This document shows, piece by piece, positions 46,950 through 55,907 of a stretch of 64,000 bases of DNA. This stretch comes from Planctomycetota bacterium (GTDB lineage: Bacteria > Planctomycetota > UBA1135 > GCA-002686595). A program made the position numbers and the translations under genes. Every line of letters starts with the position of its first letter. Position 1 is the stretch's first letter. Under the pieces are notes generated by a model. It worked only from the letters and a program-made list of their open reading frames with translations. It ran no database searches and was not told where the DNA came from. The stretch lies in contig JABABA010000003.1 of the NCBI GenBank assembly GCA_014238415.1, positions 1-64,000 on the forward strand, in the 5' to 3' direction.

Positions 46950-49091
46950 CTAGAACATCGCTTCCAACTCGACAATCAGGGCCAGGGTCCCGTCGATCTG
47001 GAAGTACTCCAGCACCAGATCATGGACTCCGGGAGAAAGGTCCAAGACAGCCTCACCAGTTCGTGTGGCATGCCAGGTCCAGTCTTCATAGGCGAGCTTG
47101 CCATCGATCATCACCCGCACACCATCATCGGAGGTCACACGCAACAGGTACTTGCCTCCCTGGGTCTGCACCCGTGCATGGGCGATAAGGCCAAAGTGAT
47201 CGAGGCCTACAGCGGCCCGAGTTGCTGTGCCTTTGGTCGTCTCCGCAGCGTTCCCATAGGGGCTGACGAGCCCCAGACAGGTTGCTTGCGCGAGAGGCGT
47301 TTCTGCCAGTGCTCGCCAAACCTCCAACCTGCCTCGGGGATCACTCTCCGCTTCTGACCAAGAAAACCAGCGACAGTCGAAACTCGCGTCGGCCAGCAAG
47401 CCTCCGGGGCGGCGTTGCGGTGGGCGCTCTTCGCCACTGGGGAAATCCCAAGGACCGAAGGAACCCATCACGATCGACTCAAGTCCCCCGTATTCCACTC
47501 CGCGCTCCTCGGCAATGATCACCTGGGAGCCCAACAGGACCGGCGTCTGCATTTTGAGCACGCGCCGCAACAACTCCGGCTGACGTCCATCGTGAGGAAT
47601 CAGGGAGGTCTCGCTCAAGCTGCCCCGCGGCAGTTCCCCATCCGTACCCTGCAGCCAGGCACGGACTGTAGCCTGATTGAGGGTTTCATCCAAGGCCGCG
47701 CTGACCTGCTCCAGGTTCAAATCCTCGCCATCCCCCTCAAAGTCGTTGTTGGCAAACACGATGCCGCTGCTCTTGCGCAGCAGCAGGTCCTGATCGTTCG
47801 ATCTGAAACGGTTGAGCCCAATCCAATGATCCCTGGAAGCAGTGTCCCGCTGGTCACCCAGGGGCCCGTCCACCATCTTCGGATCCTCTTCCCAAGACAG
47901 CTTGAGGGCCAGATCATTGCGAGCCAGGTCATTGTCCGCAACGACGCAGTCCTGGCCATGATCAATGCTGACCCCAATGCCTCGAGTGTCGTGTATCTCA
48001 TTGCCAACCACCGCCAGGGATGAGCTGTAGTCCCCCCAGACCCCATGCTGGTGGCTACCCGAGAGCCGGCTCTGGACGATCAGATTCCCCGTACAGAAAT
48101 TCTCTTCGAAGCAATTGACAACCGCATGACGCAGATCGTTGCCCCAAAACACATTGTTGTCGCAGCCCTTGGCGATCGCGCCCCGATCTCGCGCCAAACC
48201 ATGGGCCAGGTCACTCCCCCCATGGAGAAAGACCCCTGCTCCCCCGTGGGTTGCTGAATTGAAGGCCACCACATTTTCGCATGAGGACTCAATGAGCAGG
48301 ATTCCTGCGGAGTACTGCCCACTCCAGTAGGTTCCATGACTGTGACCGCGCACGCAGAAATCAAACAGATTACGAGTAATGGTATTCTTGCTGGATCGCC
48401 AAAGGGCCAGCCCCCAGCCCGACATGAAACTGAAATCGTTGTCGTAGACGCTGGCTCCTTCGACAGCGCTGAACAGGATTCCATTCTGACCATGCCGCCC
48501 ACGACAACGACGGATGATGGACTGGGTGGTGCTAGTCAAGCTGATCGCGGCCCCATAATGTTCCTGCCACTGGCCCTGGTCATTCTCGTAGGGGCTGAGC
48601 CAATCCGCCTCGTCCTCCGCGACGGAACTGGAAAGCAAACGCATGCCGTGCCATCCGTCAAAGCTGAGATCTTCGAGCACGACACCAGATGAGTCCTCCA
48701 CCAGGATGCAGGTCTTCCAGCCCCCCAGGGAACCACCTTTGATGGTCACATCCTGGCAGTTGCGCACCAGGATTCCGATGCCTGTGAGTGCATCCAGGTC
48801 CTCGCCAGGCGCCGCTCCGCGCAACTCGGCCCCGGCCAGATCAAACGAAACTCCGCTCTGATTCTCAATCAACAGGCAAGGCTGCCCCTCGGAAGAAGAA
48901 ACCAGATGCGATCCAGGGGTCAAACGCGTACTCCCCTGCAGAGCGTGAGGCCCGGCAGGCGTCCAATCGATCACTTGAATCGGAAGAGGCGGCGAATTCT
49001 TGCTTCCAGCGCAGGCAGCGAGCAGGAGCAGGATCCCAGGACAGAAGGCCCGGGGAAGCAAAAAACTGGATTTGAGGCGATCGATCGACAT
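46950..49091 (-). CDS. Lipoprotein with parallel beta-helix and PA14 domain
   Basis: The 713-residue protein has a leader ending in LLAAC, a lipobox. Residues about 90-470 are a right-handed beta-helix of the NosD/carbohydrate-binding type, with recurring GI-x-V-x-x-C-x-(D/N) and N-x-(I/L)-x-x-N-x-(F/L) rungs. The C-terminus (about 580-713) is a PA14-like domain (YLLRVTSDDGVRVMIDGKLAYEDW, PGVHDLVLEYFQ). Both domains commonly bind or process polysaccharide, so a surface glycan lyase or binder is inferred; no catalytic residues are proven. It is probably co-transcribed with the downstream methyltransferase/TIM-barrel fusion. Confidence 0.8.
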   Translation of the reverse strand: MSIDRLKSSFLLPRAFCPGILLLLAACAGSKNSPPLPIQVIDWTPAGPHALQGSTRLTPGSHLVSSSEGQPCLLIENQSGVSFDLAGAELRGAAPGEDLDALTGIGILVRNCQDVTIKGGSLGGWKTCILVEDSSGVVLEDLSFDGWHGMRLLSSSVAEDEADWLSPYENDQGQWQEHYGAAISLTSTTQSIIRRCRGRHGQNGILFSAVEGASVYDNDFSFMSGWGLALWRSSKNTITRNLFDFCVRGHSHGTYWSGQYSAGILLIESSCENVVAFNSATHGGAGVFLHGGSDLAHGLARDRGAIAKGCDNNVFWGNDLRHAVVNCFEENFCTGNLIVQSRLSGSHQHGVWGDYSSSLAVVGNEIHDTRGIGVSIDHGQDCVVADNDLARNDLALKLSWEEDPKMVDGPLGDQRDTASRDHWIGLNRFRSNDQDLLLRKSSGIVFANNDFEGDGEDLNLEQVSAALDETLNQATVRAWLQGTDGELPRGSLSETSLIPHDGRQPELLRRVLKMQTPVLLGSQVIIAEERGVEYGGLESIVMGSFGPWDFPSGEERPPQRRPGGLLADASFDCRWFSWSEAESDPRGRLEVWRALAETPLAQATCLGLVSPYGNAAETTKGTATRAAVGLDHFGLIAHARVQTQGGKYLLRVTSDDGVRVMIDGKLAYEDWTWHATRTGEAVLDLSPGVHDLVLEYFQIDGTLALIVELEAMF

Positions 49092-49302
49092 GCAGAATCA
49101 GGACTGTGCTGGGGACACGAAGTGCAACCGCGCCCCGAACCTCTTTTCAGCCCCAGAGAATAGGAATCCATGGACCCCTGCAAGGGCAGCCCTGGACAAA
49201 CAGGTCGGTCGCAAGCGGGACTCATCACAAGGCCTCCAAAAGAGGGCCTCCGGGGCCTATCCTATTCGCCCCAGGTCCCATGGCGGACCTGCCCACCTAC
49301 CC

Positions 49303-50646
49303 ATGACTCCTGATCCTTCTTCTCCCAACCACCCACTCGAAGCCCCCACGCCCAGTGGCATCTCCCTGGCTCCTCGGGTCCCGATCTGCCAGAGCGATCT
49401 GCCCTTGGACTGGTACCAGGAGGAGTTCAAGCCCTACGCCGAGGAATACCTGGCCCTGCCCGACCGCACCCCGGAGACCGTCCTGCCTTGGCTCGACTCC
49501 TATGTGGAGCCGGCCCTCAATCACTTCGGCGACTCGCTCCTGCTGTTGGCGCACTACTACATGGGTGGTGAAATCGTAAAACTGGTGGAGCGCTACGGAG
49601 GCGGGGTTTCCGACAGCTATGTACTCGCCCTGCAAGCACGCCGGAATCCGGAGAAGAAGATCATCGTAGAGTCCGCGGTGCACTTCATGGCAGAGACCGT
49701 TGCACTGTTGGCCCGAGACGATCAAAGAGTGTTCATCACCAACCCCAAGGCGGGTTGCACCATGGAAATGCTGGCCAAGGACCACATGGTCCTGCCTGCC
49801 GTGGACCAGTTGCAGGAACGCTATGGGGAAGACCTCCTGGTGATCGCCTACATGAACACCGCCGGCCGGATCAAGGCAATCGCAGGCTCTACTGGAGGCG
49901 CGGTCTGCACCTCATCCAACGCCCACAAGGTGGTGGCCTGGGCCCGCAAGCAGAACAAAAAGATCCTGTTTGTGCCAGACCAGCACCTGGGTCGCAACAC
50001 GGCCTGGAAGCTGGGCATGGACCTGGACAAGTTGGTGACCCTGCCGGATCCCAAGTCCAGGGGGGCAGCTTGGACCCTTGAAGAGGTGGGCCTTGAATCC
50101 CTCGATCAGGCAGAGATGTTGCTGTGGGGCTCTGCCTGCGGAGTGCACACCATCTTCAACGCCGGACAAGTCCGCTGGTGGCAAGAAAGGGGCTGGCAGA
50201 CCCTGGTGCACCCCGAGTCCCCCCTGGAAGTCGTCCAGGCAGCGGATGGTGTAGGCAGCACCAAGTACCTGTGGAACGCAGTTGCGGAGGCTCCCAAGGG
50301 TGCCAAGATCGCCATCGGCACCGAAGGGCACTTTGTCCGCAATGCCAGGGTGGAAGCCGCCAGGCGCGGAGTCGAGGTGAAACACCTTGCGGAAATCTCC
50401 GAGCCGGGTTTCAGCCATGCGGGCTGTGGCTGCGCCACCATGAGCCGCAATGATCCACCCCATCTGGCGGGGCTGTTGGATCTTCTACGGCGAGGGGAAG
50501 CCCCCGATCTCTGCGAGGTGCTCGCGGGAGATGTAGTGGACGAAGTGACCGGTTCCCGAGACCGCATGGATGCTGCCGAACGGGATCAGTTGACCCGAGA
50601 CGCGCAACTCTCATTGGAACGCATGATTGAGATCACTGAAAGTTGA
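49303..50646 (+). CDS. nadA: Quinolinate synthase
   Basis: The 447-residue protein matches NadA, the [4Fe-4S] enzyme that condenses iminoaspartate with DHAP to make quinolinate for NAD synthesis. Cluster ligands fit Cys202 (AVCTSSNA), Cys279 (WGSACGVHT) and one of Cys375/Cys377 (AGCGCATM). LLAHYYMGGEI and FVPDQHLGRNTA are also conserved. It is longer than the E. coli enzyme (about 347), with extra N-terminal and central segments. Its partner nadB (aspartate oxidase) is not in the window. The ATG at 49303 is used because upstream in-frame sequence lacks family character. Confidence 0.93.
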   Translation: MTPDPSSPNHPLEAPTPSGISLAPRVPICQSDLPLDWYQEEFKPYAEEYLALPDRTPETVLPWLDSYVEPALNHFGDSLLLLAHYYMGGEIVKLVERYGGGVSDSYVLALQARRNPEKKIIVESAVHFMAETVALLARDDQRVFITNPKAGCTMEMLAKDHMVLPAVDQLQERYGEDLLVIAYMNTAGRIKAIAGSTGGAVCTSSNAHKVVAWARKQNKKILFVPDQHLGRNTAWKLGMDLDKLVTLPDPKSRGAAWTLEEVGLESLDQAEMLLWGSACGVHTIFNAGQVRWWQERGWQTLVHPESPLEVVQAADGVGSTKYLWNAVAEAPKGAKIAIGTEGHFVRNARVEAARRGVEVKHLAEISEPGFSHAGCGCATMSRNDPPHLAGLLDLLRRGEAPDLCEVLAGDVVDEVTGSRDRMDAAERDQLTRDAQLSLERMIEITES

Positions 50647-50669
50647 TCAAACTCAGTCAGCAGACCCAA

Positions 50670-51209
50670 CTAGGCCCGCTCCACGTCCCAAACATCGGAG
50701 CCAAAAAAGTCCCAGGGCAAACGCCCCTCGTCGCAGTGCTCATCCACTGAGAACTGCACATCCACAAAGTAGATTATCTGACTGGGATTCGCACTGCGCA
50801 GGTTCTTGGCCCCGTGGGCAACTCCGGGGGGAATACGCACCAAGAACGAATTACCGTCCCCCAATACCTTGCGCTGCACCACACCTTCAGAAGGCGATCC
50901 CTTGCGTACATCCCCCACCACCAGCAGGATCTTGTCGCCGGGGGGCACAAACCACACGTCAGTTTGACGCTTGTGCAAGTGAAAGGCTTTGATCGCCAAC
51001 GGATCCATCACCGAGTAATTGATCTGGCATGCACCAAAACCATCCACCAATTGATGCATCCCATCATCCAATCGACCGAGTTCGGTCATGGACCCCCCAT
51101 CGTCGTTGAAGCGACGCAATTGGATGATCTCAAGACCATCGATTTGAGGGGTGGCTGAGTAATCCTGAACGCCGTACTGGGCGGCGGCCTTGTCGCTGAA
51201 TTCGGTCAT
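50670..51209 (-). CDS. RmlC-like cupin (dTDP-4-dehydrorhamnose 3,5-epimerase family)
   Basis: The 179-residue protein has a double-stranded beta-helix with NYSVMDPLAIKAFHLHKRQTDVWF, where the His-x-His and the following Gln/Asp are RmlC active-site-like. VVGDVRKGSPSEG, RIPPGVAHGAKNLR and a C-terminal WDFFGSDVWDVER segment follow. RmlC epimerises a nucleotide-linked 4-keto sugar for dTDP-rhamnose. No rmlA, B or D is adjacent, so it may act in another sugar pathway or have drifted. The ATG at 51209 is chosen because conserved sequence begins after it. Confidence 0.8.
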   Translation of the reverse strand: MTEFSDKAAAQYGVQDYSATPQIDGLEIIQLRRFNDDGGSMTELGRLDDGMHQLVDGFGACQINYSVMDPLAIKAFHLHKRQTDVWFVPPGDKILLVVGDVRKGSPSEGVVQRKVLGDGNSFLVRIPPGVAHGAKNLRSANPSQIIYFVDVQFSVDEHCDEGRLPWDFFGSDVWDVERA

Positions 51210-51349
51210 GGGGAAAGCTGGAGGTCGTCGGTGATCAAGTATCTTGCCACGCACCCTGCCCCTCCACCATCGGCAGTGAAAGCACCAAGCCTGAGTCCCG
51301 ATTCCCCTTCTTGGACCGAGCAAGGGCCTCGCAGTACACTCAGTGGCCC

Positions 51350-52597
51350 ATGAACCCCACCCGACATGACCAGCGCGCGCGCTGTCCGGCCTCCTCCCCT
51401 GAACTCATTCACCGTCCGGTCACACAGGCCCGACACCTGGATCAACTCCTACTGGGGAGCTTTCCGAGTTTCGGGGGTGCCTACCTCAGGCGTGTGTACC
51501 AGCTTCTGGAGGAGGCCATCGGCAAGGGCGTGCCCATGACCCTGGCAGTCAGCGGCCCCGTCACCGCCAGCGGCCAGCACCTGGCCTGGCTCAACCCCCT
51601 GCTGGACACGGGCTGGTTCTGCCTGCTGTCCACCACCGATGCGGTCTGCTATCACGATGGCCACAGGGGCCTCGACTCTGCCAGCGAGCACCCCTTTCAT
51701 CAGGTTCCGATTTTTGGAGACGACGGAGCCCTGCGGGATGACCGCACGATTCGCATCACCGATATTGGCTTCGATGAGAATGTGCTGCTCGACCAGGACC
51801 AGATGATCTCCCGGGTCTTGATGCAGCCAGAATTTCAACGGCGCATGACTGGAACGGAAATGCGCTCTCTTCTAGGAGCCGCCTATGCCGAGCAGGAACT
51901 CCGCAACGAGGCACCCGAGGGGCTCTTGGCGCTCTGCAACCGAAAGGCTCTGCCGATTCTTGTGGGTGCGCCTGGCGATGGCTCGGTGTTCTTGAACTCC
52001 ATGAAACTCTGGGCCCTCGCGCGACAAGGGCAGATCGAATACAAATTCGAGCTGGATTTGCATGAAGAGGTGCTGGAATCCTGCGCCTACCACTGGTGGG
52101 GTTCACACAAGACCGAGACCAAGGGCCTTGGCACTCTGGTCCTCGGAGGCGGTGTGCCCAAGAACTTCAACCTGCAGCCAGAGCCCGCCCTGAGCCAGGT
52201 TTTGGGGTTCGAGGAGGTGGGCGGGTATCTCTATGACATCCAAATCACCAGCGCACCTGTGACTGATGGCTCGCTTTCCTCTTGTCCCCCGGCCGAAGCG
52301 GTTACCTGGGGCAAAGTGGACAAGGAACTCTATACAGCGACCACCGAATCCCTGCAGGCAGACTATTCCATGGTCATGCCGATTATCGCCAAAGCTCTCT
52401 TGGACAAGCGTGCGCGATTGGAAGCGCTGCAAGAAGAACTGGGAGCCGAAGAACTCGCCCAGCGCCACCCCGAAGCCCCAGGATTTCTACGCAACCGAGA
52501 TGGCTACCGGCTGATGGATCAACGAGCAGAACTGCTTGAAGACCTGCAACAAGAATTGAAACAGCGAAGCGCAGGCCTGCTCAAGGACATCAAGTGA
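51350..52597 (+). CDS. Deoxyhypusine-synthase-like enzyme
   Basis: The 415-residue protein belongs to the deoxyhypusine synthase fold. Three features match the family: VGAPGDGSVF for NAD/spermidine binding, LGGGVPKNFNLQ with Lys271 at the place of the active-site Lys that forms the imine, and DGSLSSCPPAEAVTWGKV. The eukaryotic enzyme modifies eIF5A with spermidine. Bacteria lack eIF5A, and their homologues act on polyamines (homospermidine synthase-like) or have unknown targets. No EF-P or polyamine gene is adjacent. The start is the ATG at 51350. The stop overlaps the next start (TGATG), so it is coupled to the membrane protein downstream. Confidence 0.88.
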   Translation: MNPTRHDQRARCPASSPELIHRPVTQARHLDQLLLGSFPSFGGAYLRRVYQLLEEAIGKGVPMTLAVSGPVTASGQHLAWLNPLLDTGWFCLLSTTDAVCYHDGHRGLDSASEHPFHQVPIFGDDGALRDDRTIRITDIGFDENVLLDQDQMISRVLMQPEFQRRMTGTEMRSLLGAAYAEQELRNEAPEGLLALCNRKALPILVGAPGDGSVFLNSMKLWALARQGQIEYKFELDLHEEVLESCAYHWWGSHKTETKGLGTLVLGGGVPKNFNLQPEPALSQVLGFEEVGGYLYDIQITSAPVTDGSLSSCPPAEAVTWGKVDKELYTATTESLQADYSMVMPIIAKALLDKRARLEALQEELGAEELAQRHPEAPGFLRNRDGYRLMDQRAELLEDLQQELKQRSAGLLKDIK

Positions 52598-53685
52598 TGA
52601 ACGGCACCGCAAAGGCGCCACGCATCAGCGGCTTCGATCTGGCCCGAGGCCTTGCCATTCTGGGCATGGTGCTGGTCAACTACGATGTGGTGCTGGCCTA
52701 TGGACGCAAGGAGCCGGCCCTGATGCGCACCATCGTGGACGCCTGCACGGGACGCGCATCGGCCCTTTTTGTGACCCTGGCGGGAATCGGCATCACCTTG
52801 CTGGGCAAGCGCGAGGTGCTGCTCAAGCGCGCCCTGTTTCTTCTGATAGTGGGCTATGCCTGGCAACTGCTCTGGAGCGGAGACATCCTGCACTACTACG
52901 CATTCTATGTGGCTATCGGCGCGCTGTGTCTGTCCTTGAGCCCCCTTGCCCTGGGCCTGTTGGCCATCGCCAGCACTGCAGGATTCCTGTTGTTGATGGA
53001 GTACTTCAATTACGGAGCAGGATGGAATTGGCTGGCCCTGGAATACCCCGCCTTCTGGACCCCAAAGGGGCAACTGCGCAACTTGTTCTTCAATGGGTTC
53101 CATCCACTGCTTCCCTGGCTTGCGTTCCTCTTCAGTGGCATGGTCCTCGGTAAATGTCAAATAAGCCTGCCCCGGATAAGGCGCATCGCTTTGGCGGGCG
53201 CGGCGCTTGTCTTTGTCGCAGCACATTTCCTTTCTGCCCACTTTGCCTCCTTGGAAGACACCAGGGAATTCATGCATCAGATGACGGAATGGTACAGGGC
53301 ACCGGAAGCGCTCTATGGCCTGTCTTCCATGCCCCCTGGACCGTTCTATGTACTCTCCGCAGGAGCCAGCGCAGTTTTCGTGATCTGCCTCTGCCTGGAA
53401 GTCAGCGCCAGCGAGTTTGGGCAACGCTGCGCGACGCCCCTGATCGCCACGGGACAGATGGCCTTCACCCTTTATCTGGCCCATGTACTGGTGCTTTACT
53501 TCCTGCTCACGCCCATCTTGGAAACGTGGAAGGAAAAACACGACCTCGATCAAGCAGGAGTCATGACCGTGGTCTTCAGCGGTGCCATGATGTTCAATCT
53601 TGTAGCAGTTCTCGGATCTTGGCTCTGGAAGAAGCGCCGAGGCCGTGGCCCAATAGAAACCCTCATGCGCCGACTGACAGGGTAG
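52597..53685 (+). CDS. DUF418/heparan N-acetyltransferase-like membrane protein
   Basis: The 362-residue integral membrane protein has about ten hydrophobic segments and begins with FDLARGLAILGMVLVNY, the opening motif of the DUF1624/DUF418 membrane acyltransferase-like families. GRASALFVTLAGIG, the LFFNGFHPLLPWLAF segment and GQMAFTLYLAHVLVL are typical. It may transfer an acyl group across the membrane, but the acceptor is unknown. The ATG at 52597 overlaps the preceding stop by one base (TGATG). A GTG at 52594 would add one residue. Confidence 0.8.
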   Translation: MNGTAKAPRISGFDLARGLAILGMVLVNYDVVLAYGRKEPALMRTIVDACTGRASALFVTLAGIGITLLGKREVLLKRALFLLIVGYAWQLLWSGDILHYYAFYVAIGALCLSLSPLALGLLAIASTAGFLLLMEYFNYGAGWNWLALEYPAFWTPKGQLRNLFFNGFHPLLPWLAFLFSGMVLGKCQISLPRIRRIALAGAALVFVAAHFLSAHFASLEDTREFMHQMTEWYRAPEALYGLSSMPPGPFYVLSAGASAVFVICLCLEVSASEFGQRCATPLIATGQMAFTLYLAHVLVLYFLLTPILETWKEKHDLDQAGVMTVVFSGAMMFNLVAVLGSWLWKKRRGRGPIETLMRRLTG

Positions 53686-53711
53686 CATGCCCTGAATCCT
53701 TTCCTGTGACC

Positions 53712-54944
53712 ATGAAACTCAAGCCCCTGCCAATCCTCGCCACACTTTTACTGCTTGGTCTCGGACAAGCGCTTGAGTCCCAACCCAAACCCCGTTGGTG
53801 GAAGGGAAACACCCATACACACACCCTTTGGAGTGACGGGAACGCGCTTCCTGATCTGGCGGTGACCTGGTACAAGGACCGTGGCTACCACTTCCTGGCC
53901 CTGACCGATCACAACATCCTGCAGGACGGCGAAACATGGTTCCCGGTGGCAACCGCCGGTGGAGCAAGGCTGCAACCCGAGCAGGTCGAAATGGTGCTCA
54001 AGGCGAAAAACTCAATCCTGGAGACTCGCACCCGCGAAGGCCAGCACGAAGCGCGCCTCAGCCGCCACGAGGAGTTGGTGCAACACTTCTCCCAGCCTGG
54101 TGAATTTTTGCTGATCCCCGGCGAGGAAATCACCTCCAACTGGCGCTCCCCCGGCCCGGAGGGTCGTGGCCATCCAGTGCACATCAATGCTATTGGCCTT
54201 GAGAAATTCATCCCACCTGCCCGTGGAAGTTCGGTTGTTGATGTGTTGAACCAGGTGTTCGACAGCATCGCCGCACAGCAAGAGGACCAGAAAAGTCCGG
54301 TGCTGGGACATCTGAATCACCCCAATTTTGGTTGGGGGGTCAACTGGGAGGATATGGCCCAAATCCGAAAGGGTGTCTTCTTCGAGGTCTACAACGGACA
54401 CACGGGTACAGCAGACGCAGGAAATGCACAACACCCGAGCACCGACGAAATGTGGGACAGGGCCAACATCCGGCGCCTGACAGAACTCAAGCTGCCACTC
54501 CTGCTTGGGGTTTCAACCGACGATACCCACCACTACCACGGAGGCAAGGTCGCGGGACCGGGGCGCGGCTGGATCGTGGTGCGCGCAGAGACCCTTACTA
54601 TGGGAGCGCTTGCCAAGGCCATGCGCGCGGGAGATTTCTATTCCACATCTGGAGTGGAAATCACCGACATCTCAATCAGCACAAGCAGCTACCAGGTGCA
54701 AGCCAAAGCCCGTCCCGAAGAAACACTGACCATCGAGTTCCTGGGTGCCCGCAAGAGCAAGGGTGAACAAGCCCCCGAACCTCAAGTCCTGGCCACAAGT
54801 CATGCTGAGCAGGCGACCTATAAATTCCAGGGCGACGAGTTGTTCGTGCGTGCACGGATCACGTCCAACCTCCTTCACTCCGCCCCAAAAGTCAAAGGCG
54901 AACTCCAGCGGGCCTGGACACAACCGATTCAACCGGGGACGTAA
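53712..54944 (+). CDS. Secreted PHP-domain phosphoesterase-like protein
   Basis: The 410-residue protein has a signal peptide (LPILATLLLLGLGQAL). PHP domain metal-site motifs are visible: GNTHTHTLWSDG (His35, His37), TDHN (Asp66, His67), PGEEI, HLNHPNFGWG and STDDTHHY. These bind two or three metals in PHP phosphoesterases. Secreted members are often near polysaccharide or phospholipid genes, with unproven substrate. The C-terminal 100 residues are a beta-rich domain. It follows the membrane protein by 26 bases and converges on the GT2 gene. Confidence 0.85.
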   Translation: MKLKPLPILATLLLLGLGQALESQPKPRWWKGNTHTHTLWSDGNALPDLAVTWYKDRGYHFLALTDHNILQDGETWFPVATAGGARLQPEQVEMVLKAKNSILETRTREGQHEARLSRHEELVQHFSQPGEFLLIPGEEITSNWRSPGPEGRGHPVHINAIGLEKFIPPARGSSVVDVLNQVFDSIAAQQEDQKSPVLGHLNHPNFGWGVNWEDMAQIRKGVFFEVYNGHTGTADAGNAQHPSTDEMWDRANIRRLTELKLPLLLGVSTDDTHHYHGGKVAGPGRGWIVVRAETLTMGALAKAMRAGDFYSTSGVEITDISISTSSYQVQAKARPEETLTIEFLGARKSKGEQAPEPQVLATSHAEQATYKFQGDELFVRARITSNLLHSAPKVKGELQRAWTQPIQPGT

Positions 54945-54968
54945 AGAGTCCCCATCACGCCCGAAGGC

Positions 54969-55907
54969 TCACCAAAAAGGGCCCTTGCCCGGATCGAGCT
55001 TTCCAGGATCAAGGGCCTTGCCGAGTATCCCGTGCAAGATGCCCAGCCCCTTGGCGACGACCGCACGCCCGTTTTCCCGTGGCAAAGCGCAAAGCCAGAC
55101 CAGGGGCAGCGCCACAACATCCCAGAGCCAGAACCCGGCCCAGCCAGCAAAGCCACCGTGGGTACGCAGAAAACGCACAGACCCAAGGCCCATCAGATAC
55201 TTGCGCCGGGGGTTGTAGCCTCCACCGGTTGCGCTCGAAGCCCGATGCACCGCACGAGCGGCCCCCACCAGGCAGTTCTCCCAGCCTCCCGCCGCCGCGC
55301 GCAGGCCCAGGTCCACGTCTTCGGTATAGGCAAAATACGCCTCATCGAACAACCCAATCTGCTCAAGGCACTCACGCCGCGCAAGCAATGCGCAACCGGG
55401 GACATAGTCCACCCGGCAGGTCTGCTGCCAGGCGAGTCCGTCGGGTTCCCCTTGTCCCAGGAGCTTCGAAAGGTTCGGATGAAAGCCCACCTGTCCCCCC
55501 GCCGCCCAAAGACGCGCGGGCTCCCCGGGCACAACGATCCGCGGCCCCAAGAATCCAGCGGCTCCCCTGTCCGACCCTGCTTTCACCAGCTGCTGAACGC
55601 AATCGGGATCCAGCAAGGCATCGTTGTTGAGAAACAGCACAAAGCGCGCCCCCTGCTCCAGGGCCCGGCGTGCTCCCTGATTTGCGGCAACCCCATAGCC
55701 AAGGTTGCTCGGGTTGACCAGAACCTGCAGATCGCCAAAGCGCGCTTGTACTAGTTCAAGTGATCCATCCTGGGATCCGTTGTCAATAAAGAAGGTGCGC
55801 TCGGCAGAAACGCCCGCCTCAACGAGCGACTGCAGGCAATCCAGGTTTGCAGACCCCCCATTCCAATTAACCACAACGGCAAAGACATCTTCAAGTTTCG
55901 CGCTCAT
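54969..55907 (-). CDS. Family 2 glycosyltransferase (rhamnosyltransferase-like)
   Basis: The 312-residue protein has a GT-A fold: AVVVNWNGGSANLDCLQSL, the nucleotide-binding DNGSQDGS, NLGYG-x-x-x-x-N, LFLNNDALLDPDC (DxD-like) and YFAYTEDVDLGLRA (catalytic ED). It resembles WbbL-type rhamnosyltransferases that decorate cell-wall or O-antigen glycans. Hydrophobic residues about 264-285 suggest membrane association. Its ATG overlaps the xseA stop by four bases (55904-55907), so translation is coupled to a DNA-repair gene. Confidence 0.88.
   Translation of the reverse strand: MSAKLEDVFAVVVNWNGGSANLDCLQSLVEAGVSAERTFFIDNGSQDGSLELVQARFGDLQVLVNPSNLGYGVAANQGARRALEQGARFVLFLNNDALLDPDCVQQLVKAGSDRGAAGFLGPRIVVPGEPARLWAAGGQVGFHPNLSKLLGQGEPDGLAWQQTCRVDYVPGCALLARRECLEQIGLFDEAYFAYTEDVDLGLRAAAGGWENCLVGAARAVHRASSATGGGYNPRRKYLMGLGSVRFLRTHGGFAGWAGFWLWDVVALPLVWLCALPRENGRAVVAKGLGILHGILGKALDPGKLDPGKGPFW

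Noticed and set aside
53154-53711. Upstream extension of the PHP protein frame
   Set aside because: It lies inside the membrane acyltransferase-like gene in another frame; a signal peptide begins at the ATG at 53712.
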